This document shows positions 7,757 to 15,626 of a DNA stretch of 41,991 bases, in pieces. A model generated the notes under the pieces. The model was not told the DNA's origin. It saw only the letters and a program-made list of their open reading frames with translations, and made no database searches. The first letter of the stretch is position 1; each line of letters begins with the position of its first letter. The position numbers and the translations under genes are program-made. Source of the stretch: Bacteroidota bacterium (GTDB taxonomy: Bacteria > Bacteroidota > Bacteroidia > SXHM01); the NCBI GenBank assembly GCA_947478465.1, contig CANJWH010000024.1, forward strand, positions 1-41,991, given 5' to 3'.

Positions 7757-8431
7757 TTAAATCTTCCCTTCCGAATTTTTCATGATATTATAAAGAAACT
7801 CACGTGCTCTGAAGAGCTGCGCCTTTACAGTGCCAAGGGGAAGATCTAATTCAACTGAAATTTCTTCGTAGGAGTATTCTTTAAAATAGCGCAACTCCAC
7901 TAATGTGCGGTAGCGAGGTTTTAATTTTTCCACCACTTCGCGCATAAGACGGGTTTTCTGCTTCTTGATATAAGTCTCTTCCGGGTCAAGAACATTGGCT
8001 TTTACTTCAATCATCATTTCACTTCCATCGCTTCCTTCAAAACCTTTATCAAGTGAATAAGTTTGTTTTTTCTTTTTGCGGATAAAGTCAATACAATTGT
8101 TTGATGCAATCTTGAACAACCAGGTACTAAATGCATAGTTAGGTGTGTATTGATGCAATTTATTAAATGCTTTTCCAAATGCTTCAATTGTCAAATCATC
8201 TGCGTCATCCTTATTGTTAACCATTTTAAGCAGCATGAAATAAATAGAATCACGGTACCGCTCCATCAATTCAGCATAAGCATTTTGATTACCGTGATCA
8301 CGGGCCTGCAATACGAGCTTATAGTCATGAACTGCTTTCTCGGAAAGGTTTGTGCCGGCTTCAGTGCTTGCTGCTTCCGGAGCTTTATTTTCTGATGATG
8401 GTTCTTGACTTTCTGCCATTTTTACTTCCAT
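7757..8431 (-). CDS. RNA polymerase sigma-70 family (ECF-type) sigma factor
   Basis: The 224-residue protein has a hydrophilic N-terminal tail of about 45 residues (SQEPSSENKAPEA). Sigma region 2 follows (YAELMERYRDSIYFMLLKMVNNKDDADDLTIEAFGKAF, then FSTWLFKIASNNCIDFIRKKKK). A linker leads to sigma region 4 (LKPRYRTLVELRYFKEYSYEEISVELDLPLGTVKAQLFRARE). The first ATG (8431) lies inside the end of the glycosyltransferase gene, overlapping by 10 nt; ATG 8419 would avoid the overlap and cannot be excluded. No anti-sigma gene is adjacent. A -7-like box CAAATTTG at 8456-8449 could give it a private transcript. Confidence 0.93.
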   Translation of the reverse strand: MEVKMAESQEPSSENKAPEAASTEAGTNLSEKAVHDYKLVLQARDHGNQNAYAELMERYRDSIYFMLLKMVNNKDDADDLTIEAFGKAFNKLHQYTPNYAFSTWLFKIASNNCIDFIRKKKKQTYSLDKGFEGSDGSEMMIEVKANVLDPEETYIKKQKTRLMREVVEKLKPRYRTLVELRYFKEYSYEEISVELDLPLGTVKAQLFRAREFLYNIMKNSEGKI

Positions 8432-9558
8432 GTTTGGGGTTTAACGAGCAAATTTGAAACTGATAATGTTAGTGTAATGAATGGTAACACCAAATCAATT
8501 ATGGGCGAAATTAGTAATAAATCCCGTTGATTAAGTGTTTTAGTCACTTTGGCAAATACTGTAATTTGAATTAGAAAACGCAAAGCAAACAATGAAATAA
8601 GTATCGGGAAATTGTATTGCATCATAAACAAAATAATCAGCAAAGGATAAAACAACAACTGACTGAACATAAACACACCAAGTAAAAATTTGTGTTTGGT
8701 TTTATAGAGTGGACCTGTTGTAAGATGCCTGCGCTTTTGATGAAACCATTCACTCCAACTTGATTTTGGAACAGAAACCGTTTGACTATCGGAAGAAACA
8801 GAAACATTCACCTTTGCTTTATGGGCAACTTCATTGATAAAAAGATCATCATCGCCAGAGCGGATATGATTGTGTGAGCCAAATCCTTTATTGTCAAAAA
8901 ACAGATGTTTACGATAAGCAAGATTTCTTCCAACTCCCATATAAGTTAACCCTGCAAGAGAATAACTCAAGTATTGAAGTGCAGTAAAAAAAGTGTCAAA
9001 ACGAATGAGTTGATTTAATAAACTAAAATCTTTTTTCTGATAAACACCAACACCTAAAACAATATCTGTTTTCTCTGAAAACTGACTTTGCATTTGCAAA
9101 ATCCATTGAGATGATGAAGGTTTGCAATCAGCATCAGTAAGCAACAATATATCGTTTGAAGCTTTTTTAATTCCTAAGGTTAATGCAAATTTCTTGCTTC
9201 CTGAAACTATTACTTCTTCATCAATATTTACAACTTTTAGTTTTGGATTTACCTCTGCCATATCTTTCAGTAAATCATAAGAACCATCGTAAGAGCGATC
9301 ATTCACTACTATTACTTCAAAGTCTGCAAAATCCTGAGCAAGAATTAAAGGAAGATTTTGGCGCAGGTTGTCCTCTTCATTGCGTGCACAAATAATAACA
9401 GAAACAGGTTCAGTTCCGGTATTTGTTGCTTTGGGTTTATAAAACGCCAGGCGTGAATAAAAAAACAGGTAATAAAAAAGCTGCAGAAATAACACAGCTA
9501 AAAAAACGGAAAACACAATTAATCCGTTCGTGTCAGCGGTGAAATCAATAAGGTTCAT
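8422..9558 (-). CDS. Family 2 glycosyltransferase, membrane-bound
   Basis: The 378-residue protein has one N-terminal membrane helix at about 12-36 and a GT-A catalytic domain at about 50-280. Its motifs are VSVIICARNEEDN at 52-64, the metal-binding DAD at 142-144, the acceptor-site GDDD at 235-238, and QKRRH at 274-278, which corresponds to the QxxRW motif of processive GT2 enzymes with His for Trp. Two or three hydrophobic helices close the protein (about 290-370). It probably builds a polysaccharide or glycolipid at the inner membrane; the sugar is unknown. It diverges from tgt and overlaps the downstream sigma gene by 10 nt. Confidence 0.88.
   Translation of the reverse strand: MNLIDFTADTNGLIVFSVFLAVLFLQLFYYLFFYSRLAFYKPKATNTGTEPVSVIICARNEEDNLRQNLPLILAQDFADFEVIVVNDRSYDGSYDLLKDMAEVNPKLKVVNIDEEVIVSGSKKFALTLGIKKASNDILLLTDADCKPSSSQWILQMQSQFSEKTDIVLGVGVYQKKDFSLLNQLIRFDTFFTALQYLSYSLAGLTYMGVGRNLAYRKHLFFDNKGFGSHNHIRSGDDDLFINEVAHKAKVNVSVSSDSQTVSVPKSSWSEWFHQKRRHLTTGPLYKTKHKFLLGVFMFSQLLFYPLLIILFMMQYNFPILISLFALRFLIQITVFAKVTKTLNQRDLLLISPIIDLVLPFITLTLSVSNLLVKPQTWK
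8449..8456 (-). promoter_or_regulatory. Possible -7 box for the first sigma-factor gene
   Basis: CAAATTTG (one mismatch to TAnnTTTG) lies inside the glycosyltransferase gene, 17 nt before the sigma ATG. It is palindromic, and there is no clear -33 box, so this is weak. Confidence 0.25.
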
Positions 9559-9579
9559 TAATGGAATTTTATCTCAAAA

Positions 9580-9587
9580 CAAAACTA
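9580..9587 (-). promoter_or_regulatory. Possible -7 box of the glycosyltransferase gene
   Basis: On the minus strand TAGTTTTG matches TAnnTTTG, 21 nt before the ATG. TTTG at 9607-9604 is present but the spacer is only 16 nt, so confidence is limited. Confidence 0.4.
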
Positions 9588-9611
9588 AGATTCATGCGTG
9601 GCGCAAATCTT

Positions 9612-9619
9612 TATCTTTG
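9612..9619 (+). promoter_or_regulatory. -7 promoter box of tgt
   Basis: TATCTTTG is a full match to TAnnTTTG and is followed by GCGG. It lies 21 nt before ATG 9641. It also shows that longer upstream extensions of the tgt reading frame are not translated from this transcript. Confidence 0.6.
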
Positions 9620-9640
9620 GCGGAATTTATACACAGAGAG

Positions 9641-10771
9641 ATGAAGTTTAAGATTTGCAGCGTTGACGGGCATTCCAAAGCGAGAGCAGGTGAGTTATTG
9701 ACAGCACACGGCATAATAGAAACCCCTATTTTTATGCCGGTAGGAACGGCAGGAACGGTTAAAGCCGTTCACCAGCATGAACTGGAAAGCGAGATTGGTG
9801 CGCAGATAATTCTCGGAAATACCTACCACCTTTTTCTTCGTCCAGGGCTTGAAATTATTGAAAAAGCCGGTGGGCTTCATAAGTTCATCAATTGGAACAA
9901 ACCAATTCTTACAGACAGTGGCGGTTATCAGGTATATTCACTCAGTGGAAACAGAAAAATAAAAGAAGAAGGAGTAAAATTTGCTTCTCACATAGACGGC
10001 TCCAAGCTATTTTTCACTCCTGAAAATGTAATGGATACGCAACGCACCATTGGCTCTGATATAATGATGGCGTTTGATGAATGTACGCCTTATCCCTGCG
10101 AATATAAATATGCGCAAAAGTCAATGGAAATGACACATCGTTGGCTGAAACGCTGTGTGACAAGATTTAACGAAACCGAAGGAAAATACGGTTACGAGCA
10201 AACGCTTTTCCCCATTGTTCAAGGCAGCGTTTTTAAAGATTTACGTGAAAAATCAGCAACCTTTATTGCTGAACAAAATCTGGAAGGCAATGCTATTGGC
10301 GGACTATCGGTGGGCGAACCTGCTGAAGAAATGTATGCAATGACCGAAGTGGTTTGCAGCATTCTTCCGCCTGAAAAACCACGTTATCTTATGGGTGTTG
10401 GGACCCCGGGAAATATTCTGGAAAGCATAGCGTTAGGTATAGACATGTTTGATTGTGTAATGCCAACACGAAATGCGCGTAATGGAATGTTATTTACTTC
10501 ACAAGGTTTCATCAACATTAAAAATAAAAAGTGGCAAAACGACCTTAGTCCTATTGACCCTGATGGAACTACCTTTGCCGATCGTAATTTTTCAAAGGCA
10601 TATTTGCGCCACCTTTTTGTGGCAAAAGAAATTTTGGGATTGCAACTGGCAAGTATTCACAATCTCGGATTTTATCTCTGGCTGGTGAAAGAAGCGCGCA
10701 AACATATTATTGCGGGTGATTTTGCTGAATGGAAAACGAAAATGGTAAAACAAGTGGAAACACGGTTGTAA
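9641..10771 (+). CDS. tgt: tRNA-guanine transglycosylase (queuosine pathway)
   Basis: The 376-residue enzyme swaps guanine-34 for preQ1 in queuosine tRNAs. The active-site loop TDSGGYQVYSLSG contains Asp92, and the nucleophile is Asp271 in FDCVMPTRNARNG. Other signatures are ILGNTYHL, HIDGS and GGLSVGEP. The start at 9641 (MKFKICSVDGHSKARAG) follows the promoter and gives the normal family length. Oddly, the zinc-binding CxCxxC segment is replaced by PIDPDGTTFADRNFSKAYLRHL with no cysteines, while the later His of IASIHNL-type sequence (ASIHNL) remains. I recall this as shared by Bacteroidota Tgt proteins. The stop overlaps the next start by 1 nt (TAATG). Confidence 0.95.
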   Translation: MKFKICSVDGHSKARAGELLTAHGIIETPIFMPVGTAGTVKAVHQHELESEIGAQIILGNTYHLFLRPGLEIIEKAGGLHKFINWNKPILTDSGGYQVYSLSGNRKIKEEGVKFASHIDGSKLFFTPENVMDTQRTIGSDIMMAFDECTPYPCEYKYAQKSMEMTHRWLKRCVTRFNETEGKYGYEQTLFPIVQGSVFKDLREKSATFIAEQNLEGNAIGGLSVGEPAEEMYAMTEVVCSILPPEKPRYLMGVGTPGNILESIALGIDMFDCVMPTRNARNGMLFTSQGFINIKNKKWQNDLSPIDPDGTTFADRNFSKAYLRHLFVAKEILGLQLASIHNLGFYLWLVKEARKHIIAGDFAEWKTKMVKQVETRL

Positions 10772-11847
10772 TGAAAATCATTGACCTCTATATCATCAAA
10801 AAGTTTCTCGGAACTTTTTTCTTCACCCTGGCACTGATTATAGCCATATCAGTGGTGTTTGATATATCAGAAAAACTGGATGATTTTATTGAGCATAATT
10901 TGAGCATAAAAACCATCTTGCTCGATTACTATATTTATTTCATCCCCTATTTTGCCAACCTGTTTGCCCCGCTTTTTATTTTCATTGCTGTTATTTTCTT
11001 TACTTCAAAAATGGCAAACAATACTGAGATTATTGCCATCCTGAACAGCGGAGTAAGTTTTTACCGTTTTCTGGTTCCATACTTTGTTGCAGCTACTCTT
11101 CTTGTTTTGCTTTCTTTAGCGATAAACAATCTAATTATGCCTCCAGCAAACAGGCATCGAATTGAGTTTGAACAAGCATTTGTCTATAAACAATTAAGTT
11201 TTAGCGGGAGGAATATCCATCGTCAAATTCACCCAGGCAATTACGTGTATTTTGAGAGTTATAACAGCGAACGGAATATGGGTTACAAATTTTCACTTGA
11301 ACAATTTGCAAACGGGAAATTGGTTTACAAACTCAACGCAGATCATATCAACTGGGATTCAACGGGCAATCACTGGGTAATTAATAACTGGATGAGTCGT
11401 GAAATTAACGGCATCCATGAAACTCTGAAAACAGGATTAAAAAAAGATACCGTAATAAATCTTTATCCAAAAGATTTTACACGCAAAGTAAACTTGATAG
11501 AAACAATGGATTATTTTGAACTAAACGATTTTATCGAGCAGGAACAAATGAAAGGTTCTGACCTTATCAATGTTTACCTGGTTGCAAAATACAGCCGGAT
11601 TTCAATGCCTTTTGCAACATTTATTTTAACACTAATTGGTGTAAGTCTTTCCAGTCGTAAAGTTAGAGGCGGCATTGGAATAAACATAGGAATTGGCGTA
11701 GGCTTAAGCTTCTCTTACATTATGTTTATGCAGGTAGCAAACACTTTTGCCACATCCGGTAACGTTCCGGTTATGTTGGCTGTATGGACTCCCAATATTC
11801 TTTATGGAATTTTAAGTATTATACTAATAGCAAGAGCACCAAAATAA
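10771..11847 (+). CDS. lptG: LptF/LptG family permease (LPS export)
   Basis: The 358-residue inner-membrane protein belongs to the YjgP/YjgQ family. Three helices lie near the N-terminus (starting MKIIDLYIIKKFLGTFFFTL), a periplasmic beta-rich domain spans about 120-250, and three helices end the protein. LptF and LptG form the transmembrane part of the LptB2FG engine that extracts LPS. Which of the two this is cannot be decided strictly; the tgt-linked Bacteroidota paralogue is usually called LptG. The ATG at 10771 overlaps the tgt stop by one base, so translation is coupled. An upstream in-frame start inside tgt is less likely because it would add a polar tail before the first helix. Confidence 0.88.
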   Translation: MKIIDLYIIKKFLGTFFFTLALIIAISVVFDISEKLDDFIEHNLSIKTILLDYYIYFIPYFANLFAPLFIFIAVIFFTSKMANNTEIIAILNSGVSFYRFLVPYFVAATLLVLLSLAINNLIMPPANRHRIEFEQAFVYKQLSFSGRNIHRQIHPGNYVYFESYNSERNMGYKFSLEQFANGKLVYKLNADHINWDSTGNHWVINNWMSREINGIHETLKTGLKKDTVINLYPKDFTRKVNLIETMDYFELNDFIEQEQMKGSDLINVYLVAKYSRISMPFATFILTLIGVSLSSRKVRGGIGINIGIGVGLSFSYIMFMQVANTFATSGNVPVMLAVWTPNILYGILSIILIARAPK

Positions 11848-11868
11848 TTTCTGAGACAACTCTAAAAC

Positions 11869-12309
11869 ATGAAAAAACTACTGAGCCCAAATACACAAGC
11901 CATAAACTTTGGTTTGCTTTTATTAAGAATAGGAATAGGAATCATGTTCGTTCTTCACGGACAAGGAAAAATGTTTGGAGGTCCTGAAAAATGGCTGAAA
12001 CTAGGCGGTGCAGTGGAAGATTTTGGCATTACATTTCTTCCAACCTTCTGGGGCTTTATGGCTGCCTTTGCTGAATTTGGAGGCGGTATATTGTTAGTGC
12101 TTGGCTTGCTGTTTCGCCCAGCGTGTTTTTTAATGCTCATTACTATGGTAGTTGCTGCTCATGTTCATTGGATTGACGCAGCCGAAGCGGGTGAAGCTTT
12201 GAAAGGAAAAATAATGGAAGGTTCTCATGCGATAGAGTTAGGCATTGTATTGCTTGCTCTACTTTTTACAGGCCCTGGAAAATACAGTGCTGACAGCAAA
12301 CTTTTCTAA
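11869..12309 (+). CDS. DoxX family membrane protein
   Basis: The 146-residue protein has four predicted membrane helices and the DoxX signatures LLLLRIGIGIMFVLHGQGKM near the N-terminus and AAFAEFGGGILLVLGLLFRPA in the second to third helix. DoxX proteins are small quinone-oxidoreductase-related membrane proteins; some take part in thiol stress responses, most are uncharacterised. It is 21 nt after lptG on the same strand and is followed at once by a terminator, so it is probably the last gene of tgt-lptG-doxX. The precise function is unknown. Confidence 0.88.
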   Translation: MKKLLSPNTQAINFGLLLLRIGIGIMFVLHGQGKMFGGPEKWLKLGGAVEDFGITFLPTFWGFMAAFAEFGGGILLVLGLLFRPACFLMLITMVVAAHVHWIDAAEAGEALKGKIMEGSHAIELGIVLLALLFTGPGKYSADSKLF

Positions 12310-12313
12310 AGTA

Positions 12314-12340
12314 AAAATCCCTGCATAATGCAGGGCTTTT
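12314..12340. terminator. Terminator after the DoxX gene
   Basis: CCCTGCA (12319-12325), loop TAA, TGCAGGG (12329-12335), followed by CTTTT and preceded by an A-run. It lies between convergent genes ending at 12309 and 12364 and can serve both. Confidence 0.8.
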
Positions 12341-12363
12341 CAATTCATTAAACTATTAATAGA

Positions 12364-12861
12364 CTAGTGTGCATTCATTTTCTGCACTTTGTAAGTATAG
12401 TTAACACTTCCATCAGCAGAGTAAACCCGAAGCAGATAATTTGCACGAGCATATTCAGTCATATTAATTTGAACATTTCCTTCTGCAGCTCCAATTCCAC
12501 GTGCCTGCAATAGTTTTCCATTCATGTCAAATAAATCCATTTGCAGGTTTTTAAGATTATTAGTAAGATTTATGTTCAAAACATCGGATGTAGGGTTAGG
12601 AAACACTGTTACATTCACTCCTGCATCACTTTGTTCTTCAAGTGAAGTTACATTTAAAAGTGTTTGATGAAAGCCTTGTGTGATAGTATTACTTCCGTTT
12701 GAAACAGTTGTGATAACAGGCTCACCAATAGTCCAGCTTAATTGAGCATTAGAGCCTGTATAGTGAGTTCCTGCACTTGCAATAACCTGTGGCGAAATGG
12801 ATTGCGCATTCACAATAACCACAGCAGCAAAGGGAATAATTGTCAAAATCAACTTTTTCAT
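12364..12861 (-). CDS. Small secreted protein with T9SS type A sorting domain
   Basis: The 165-residue protein has a Sec signal peptide (MKKLILTIIPFAAVVIVNAQ, cut after NAQ or NA). A short mature region follows with SWTIGEPVITT and TITQGFHQT, a pattern recurrent in small Bacteroidota exported proteins. The T9SS C-terminal domain covers about 84-165: VTVFPNPTSDVLNI, LFDMNGKLL and NYLLRVYSADG. After crossing the outer membrane the domain is normally removed and the protein is surface-anchored or released. Nothing but the sorting domain suggests a function. It is a single-gene unit with its own consensus promoter and shares the 12314-12340 terminator. Confidence 0.88.
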   Translation of the reverse strand: MKKLILTIIPFAAVVIVNAQSISPQVIASAGTHYTGSNAQLSWTIGEPVITTVSNGSNTITQGFHQTLLNVTSLEEQSDAGVNVTVFPNPTSDVLNINLTNNLKNLQMDLFDMNGKLLQARGIGAAEGNVQINMTEYARANYLLRVYSADGSVNYTYKVQKMNAH

Positions 12862-12887
12862 AGGATACGTTTTATGATTTAGTGGTT

Positions 12888-12919
12888 CAAATGTAGATTA
12901 TATTCCATTTACAAGCAAA
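12888..12919 (-). promoter_or_regulatory. Promoter of the small T9SS cargo gene
   Basis: On the minus strand TTTG (12919-12916), a 20-nt spacer and TACATTTG (12895-12888) fit the Bacteroidota consensus exactly. The leader to ATG 12861 is about 25 nt. Confidence 0.75.
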
Positions 12920-12951
12920 ATATTTCATTCTATCATTTGCTTACTTTTTGT

Positions 12952-12959
12952 CATCTTTG
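12952..12959 (+). promoter_or_regulatory. -7 promoter box of the alcohol dehydrogenase gene
   Basis: CATCTTTG (one mismatch to TAnnTTTG) is followed by CGCCC, the GC-rich start region seen at other promoters here. It is 20 nt before ATG 12980. No -33 TTG was found at 19-21 nt. Confidence 0.45.
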
Positions 12960-12979
12960 CGCCCACAAAAAATAACATC

Positions 12980-14128
12980 ATGAATTTTAATCAGGTTTTA
13001 CAATATAATTTTCCAACGGTTATCCGTTTTGGAGCAGGCGCTATTAATGAATTAGCAGGGCATTTAAAAGAACAAAATCTTTCATCACCGCTTGTGGTTA
13101 CGGATCCGGTTGTAGCGCAATTAGATTTTTTTAAAAAGATAATTGCAGATTTAGAGAAAGCAGGATTGAAACCTGAAGTTTTCAGCAACATTCACAAAAA
13201 CCCTGTAAAATCAGATGTGCTGAATGGTGGCGATGCTTTTCATCAAACAAAAAGAGATAGCATTGTTGGTGTTGGTGGTGGCGCTGCCCTTGATGTTGCA
13301 CGTGCAATTGTTTTACGTGTAAATCACAAACGCGATTTATTTGATTACGATGATTTGATTGGCGGTGATATTTACGTAACGGAAGAAGTTCCATATTTTG
13401 TGACAGTTCCAACCACAAGCGGAACAGGAAGTGAAGTTGGCCGCAGCGCAATTATTGCGGACGATGAAACACATCAGAAAAAAATTCTGTTCTCACCAAA
13501 ATTGTTGGCTAAACGAGTATTTGCCGACCCGACTTTAACTTTTGAATTACCTGCATTTGTAACTGCCGCAACCGGTATGGATGCTTTGACACACAACATG
13601 GAAGCCTATATTGCAAAGATGTTTCACCCCATGTGCGAGGGAATTGCGCTGCAAGGAATTGCGCTGATCAATGAGTCAATTGACAAAGCAGTGAACAAAC
13701 CCGATTTGGAATCGCGGAGTAAAATGATGCTGGCATCGTTGATGGGCGCAGTTGCTTTTCAGAAAGGATTGGGCGTTGTACATTCATTAGCACATCCACT
13801 GTCGCAATTATTGGATACGCACCATGGACTTGCCAACGCAGTAAACTTACCTTATGGTATGCGTTTCAACTATCCGGGTTTTGAGGATAAATTCCGCACC
13901 ATTGCTCGCACTATGGAACTTAAAGATGAAAGTGGTGAAGGAGTGGTGAATGCTTTATTTGAGCTGAATCAGAAATTGGGGTTGCCTTTAAAACTGAGCG
14001 GCATTGGAGTAAAACCTGAGCACATTGAAAAACTTGCTGATCTGGCTTTTGCAGATTTCTGCCACCCGAATAATCCTAAACCGGTAAGTAGGGAAGATTT
14101 CAAGAAAATTTATCTGGAGGCGCTGTAG
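12980..14128 (+). CDS. Iron-containing (type III) alcohol dehydrogenase
   Basis: The 382-residue protein has an N-terminal NAD(P)-binding half with GVGGGAALDVARAI at 97-110 and PTTSGTGSEVGRSAII at 144-159. The C-terminal all-helical half holds the metal ligands Asp201 and His205 (MDALTHNMEAY), His268 (GVVHSLAHP) and His282 (THHGLANAV). All four ligands are present, so it should be active with Fe2+ or another divalent ion. The family oxidises or reduces short alcohols and aldehydes; the substrate here is unknown. It converges on a glutamine synthetase-family gene. Both families occur in polyamine and ethanolamine breakdown, but adjacency in opposite directions is only a hint. Confidence 0.93.
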   Translation: MNFNQVLQYNFPTVIRFGAGAINELAGHLKEQNLSSPLVVTDPVVAQLDFFKKIIADLEKAGLKPEVFSNIHKNPVKSDVLNGGDAFHQTKRDSIVGVGGGAALDVARAIVLRVNHKRDLFDYDDLIGGDIYVTEEVPYFVTVPTTSGTGSEVGRSAIIADDETHQKKILFSPKLLAKRVFADPTLTFELPAFVTAATGMDALTHNMEAYIAKMFHPMCEGIALQGIALINESIDKAVNKPDLESRSKMMLASLMGAVAFQKGLGVVHSLAHPLSQLLDTHHGLANAVNLPYGMRFNYPGFEDKFRTIARTMELKDESGEGVVNALFELNQKLGLPLKLSGIGVKPEHIEKLADLAFADFCHPNNPKPVSREDFKKIYLEAL

Positions 14129-14135
14129 TTTTTTT

Positions 14136-14202
14136 ACCGCAGAGGCGCGAAGACGCAGAGTTGTATTGGTTGATTTTCTCTGCGCCTCAGTGTCTCTGCG
14201 GT
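14136..14202. repeat. Inverted repeat built from 8-bp units, between convergent genes
   Basis: The left arm 14136-14160 and right arm 14178-14202 are 25-nt inverted repeats with 20 of 25 positions pairing. Each arm is itself three 8-bp units: CCGCAGAG-GCGCGAAG-ACGCAGAG on the left, and CCGCAGAG-ACACTGAG-GCGCAGAG when the right arm is read on the other strand. A T-run precedes the left arm. As a hairpin it could terminate both the alcohol dehydrogenase and glutamine synthetase transcripts. Similar CGCAGAG-type arrays occur in intergenic DNA of many bacteria, so it also looks like a dispersed element. Confidence 0.75.
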
Positions 14203-14211
14203 GAAAGCGCT

Positions 14212-15573
14212 TTATATAATTTCAAAATATCGTTTCAATTCCCAGTCGGTAACTACTTTTGAAAATTGTCTCCACTCCCACTCTCTTGTTTGCACAAAGT
14301 GCTGAACAAATTCTTTTCCGAATAATTCTTCGGTCAGTTTAGAAGTTTTCATTGCTTCTGTGGCTTCAGCAAGATTGCGCGGCAGTGTTCCGTTCTTCAC
14401 ATCTGCATAGCCACTGCCAATGGTTTGCGGTGTTTTAAGTTTCAGTTTATTCTTTACGCCATACAACCCTGATGCAAGGCAAGCTGCCATGGCGAGGTAT
14501 GGATTGCTATCACTGCCCACCACTCGTGTTTCCAGACGCGTTGATTTTTCGCCTGTTGGTAATGCACGTAAAGCTGTAGTGCGGTTATCTACTGCCCATG
14601 TTAATGTAGTTGGTGCCCAAGCTCCCACTACCAAACGCTTGTAGCTATTGATGGTTGGCGCATACATAGGCAGAACGTAAGGAAGGCAATGCAGTTGTCC
14701 AGCTATATAGTTTTCCATCAGGCTGCTCATTCCTGTTTTGGATTTAGCATCGTGGAAAAGGTTTTTCTTTTTTGATTTATCCCACAGGCTTTGGTGAACG
14801 TGGCCGCTGCAGCCGGGAAGATTTTCATTGAACTTTGCCATGAAAGTTGCCATAATTCCATGACGGTGCGCAATTTCTTTCACACCCGTTTTGAATAACA
14901 CCGCGCGGTCAGCTGCTTCCAGTGTATCGCCATATAATATAGCTGCCTCGTAAACGCCCGGACCGGTTTCGGTATGCAAACCTTCAATGGGCACTTTAAA
15001 TTTAGCGAGCTCGTCAAACAAATCATTAAAAAATTCACTGTTCTGCGAAGCACGCAAAACGGAATAACCAAACATTCCTGGAGTAAGATGTTGTGGTTTA
15101 TAGAAACCATTAGCGTGAAGGGTGTCCGCATCTTCGGCAAAGTTAAACCACTCAAACTCCTGAGAGAAAATTGAATGATAGCCTTGCTTTTCACTTTGTC
15201 CAATTATTTTCTTCAAAAGATTGCGGGGAGAAATTTCAAGTTCACTGCCATCGTTTTTACGGAAATCGGCAAGAAAAAAGGGAAGGTTATTTTCCCATGG
15301 GATATTGCGGAAGGTATTAAAATCAACAACTGCCTGCGCATCGGGGTAACCGGTGTGCCAGCCTGTATAGGTTGCATTGTCATAGGCCACATCACCGCTG
15401 TCCCAACCAAAGACCACATCACAAAATCCAAAACCTTTTTCAGCAATACCAAGGAATTTTTCAATGCTTACAACTTTACCACGCAAAACACCGTCAATAT
15501 CGGTTACGGCAAGTTTTACTTTTTTTGCGCCTGAGGCTTTAAGAGCTTTAAGAATTTCGATTTGGGTTGGCAT
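14212..15573 (-). CDS. Glutamine synthetase family protein (GlnA/PuuA-like)
   Basis: The 453-residue enzyme has a beta-grasp N-domain (KLAVTDIDGVLRGKVVS at about 20-36). In the catalytic domain are the metal-binding SQEFEWF around 137-143, HTETGPGVYEAAI at 200-212, GCSGHVHQSLW at 254-264 and ETRVVGSDSNPYLAMAA toward the end. It joins ammonia or an amine to glutamate using ATP. The length and motifs fit GS-like gamma-glutamyl-amine ligases (PuuA type) as well as true GlnA, so the substrate is open. I start at ATG 15573 because the promoter's -7 box at 15603-15596 lies upstream of it and inside any longer frame. It is bracketed on both sides by 8-bp-periodic repeats. Confidence 0.9.
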   Translation of the reverse strand: MPTQIEILKALKASGAKKVKLAVTDIDGVLRGKVVSIEKFLGIAEKGFGFCDVVFGWDSGDVAYDNATYTGWHTGYPDAQAVVDFNTFRNIPWENNLPFFLADFRKNDGSELEISPRNLLKKIIGQSEKQGYHSIFSQEFEWFNFAEDADTLHANGFYKPQHLTPGMFGYSVLRASQNSEFFNDLFDELAKFKVPIEGLHTETGPGVYEAAILYGDTLEAADRAVLFKTGVKEIAHRHGIMATFMAKFNENLPGCSGHVHQSLWDKSKKKNLFHDAKSKTGMSSLMENYIAGQLHCLPYVLPMYAPTINSYKRLVVGAWAPTTLTWAVDNRTTALRALPTGEKSTRLETRVVGSDSNPYLAMAACLASGLYGVKNKLKLKTPQTIGSGYADVKNGTLPRNLAEATEAMKTSKLTEELFGKEFVQHFVQTREWEWRQFSKVVTDWELKRYFEII

Positions 15574-15595
15574 AAGGGAAGAATTTGGTTCTGGG

Positions 15596-15626
15596 CAAAA
15601 GTAGTTTTTTACCACTAAGGGCACAA
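15596..15626 (-). promoter_or_regulatory. Promoter of the glutamine synthetase family gene
   Basis: On the minus strand TTG (15626-15624), 20 nt, TACTTTTG (15603-15596), followed by CCCAG. The -33 TTG lies inside the repeat block that starts at 15612, so the repeat and the promoter overlap. Confidence 0.65.

Noticed and set aside
9530-9640. Longer N-terminus for tgt starting at 9530
   Set aside because: It overlaps the divergent glycosyltransferase gene and precedes the TATCTTTG box; start 9641 gives the family's normal length.
15175-15534. Plus-strand reading frame of 119 codons inside the glutamine synthetase gene
   Set aside because: It is the opposite strand of a well-conserved enzyme and shows no protein-like features.
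12980-15573. Alcohol dehydrogenase plus glutamine synthetase as a polyamine or ethanolamine catabolic operon
   Set aside because: The genes are convergent, separated by a terminator-like repeat, and no other pathway gene is present; the idea is only a hint.
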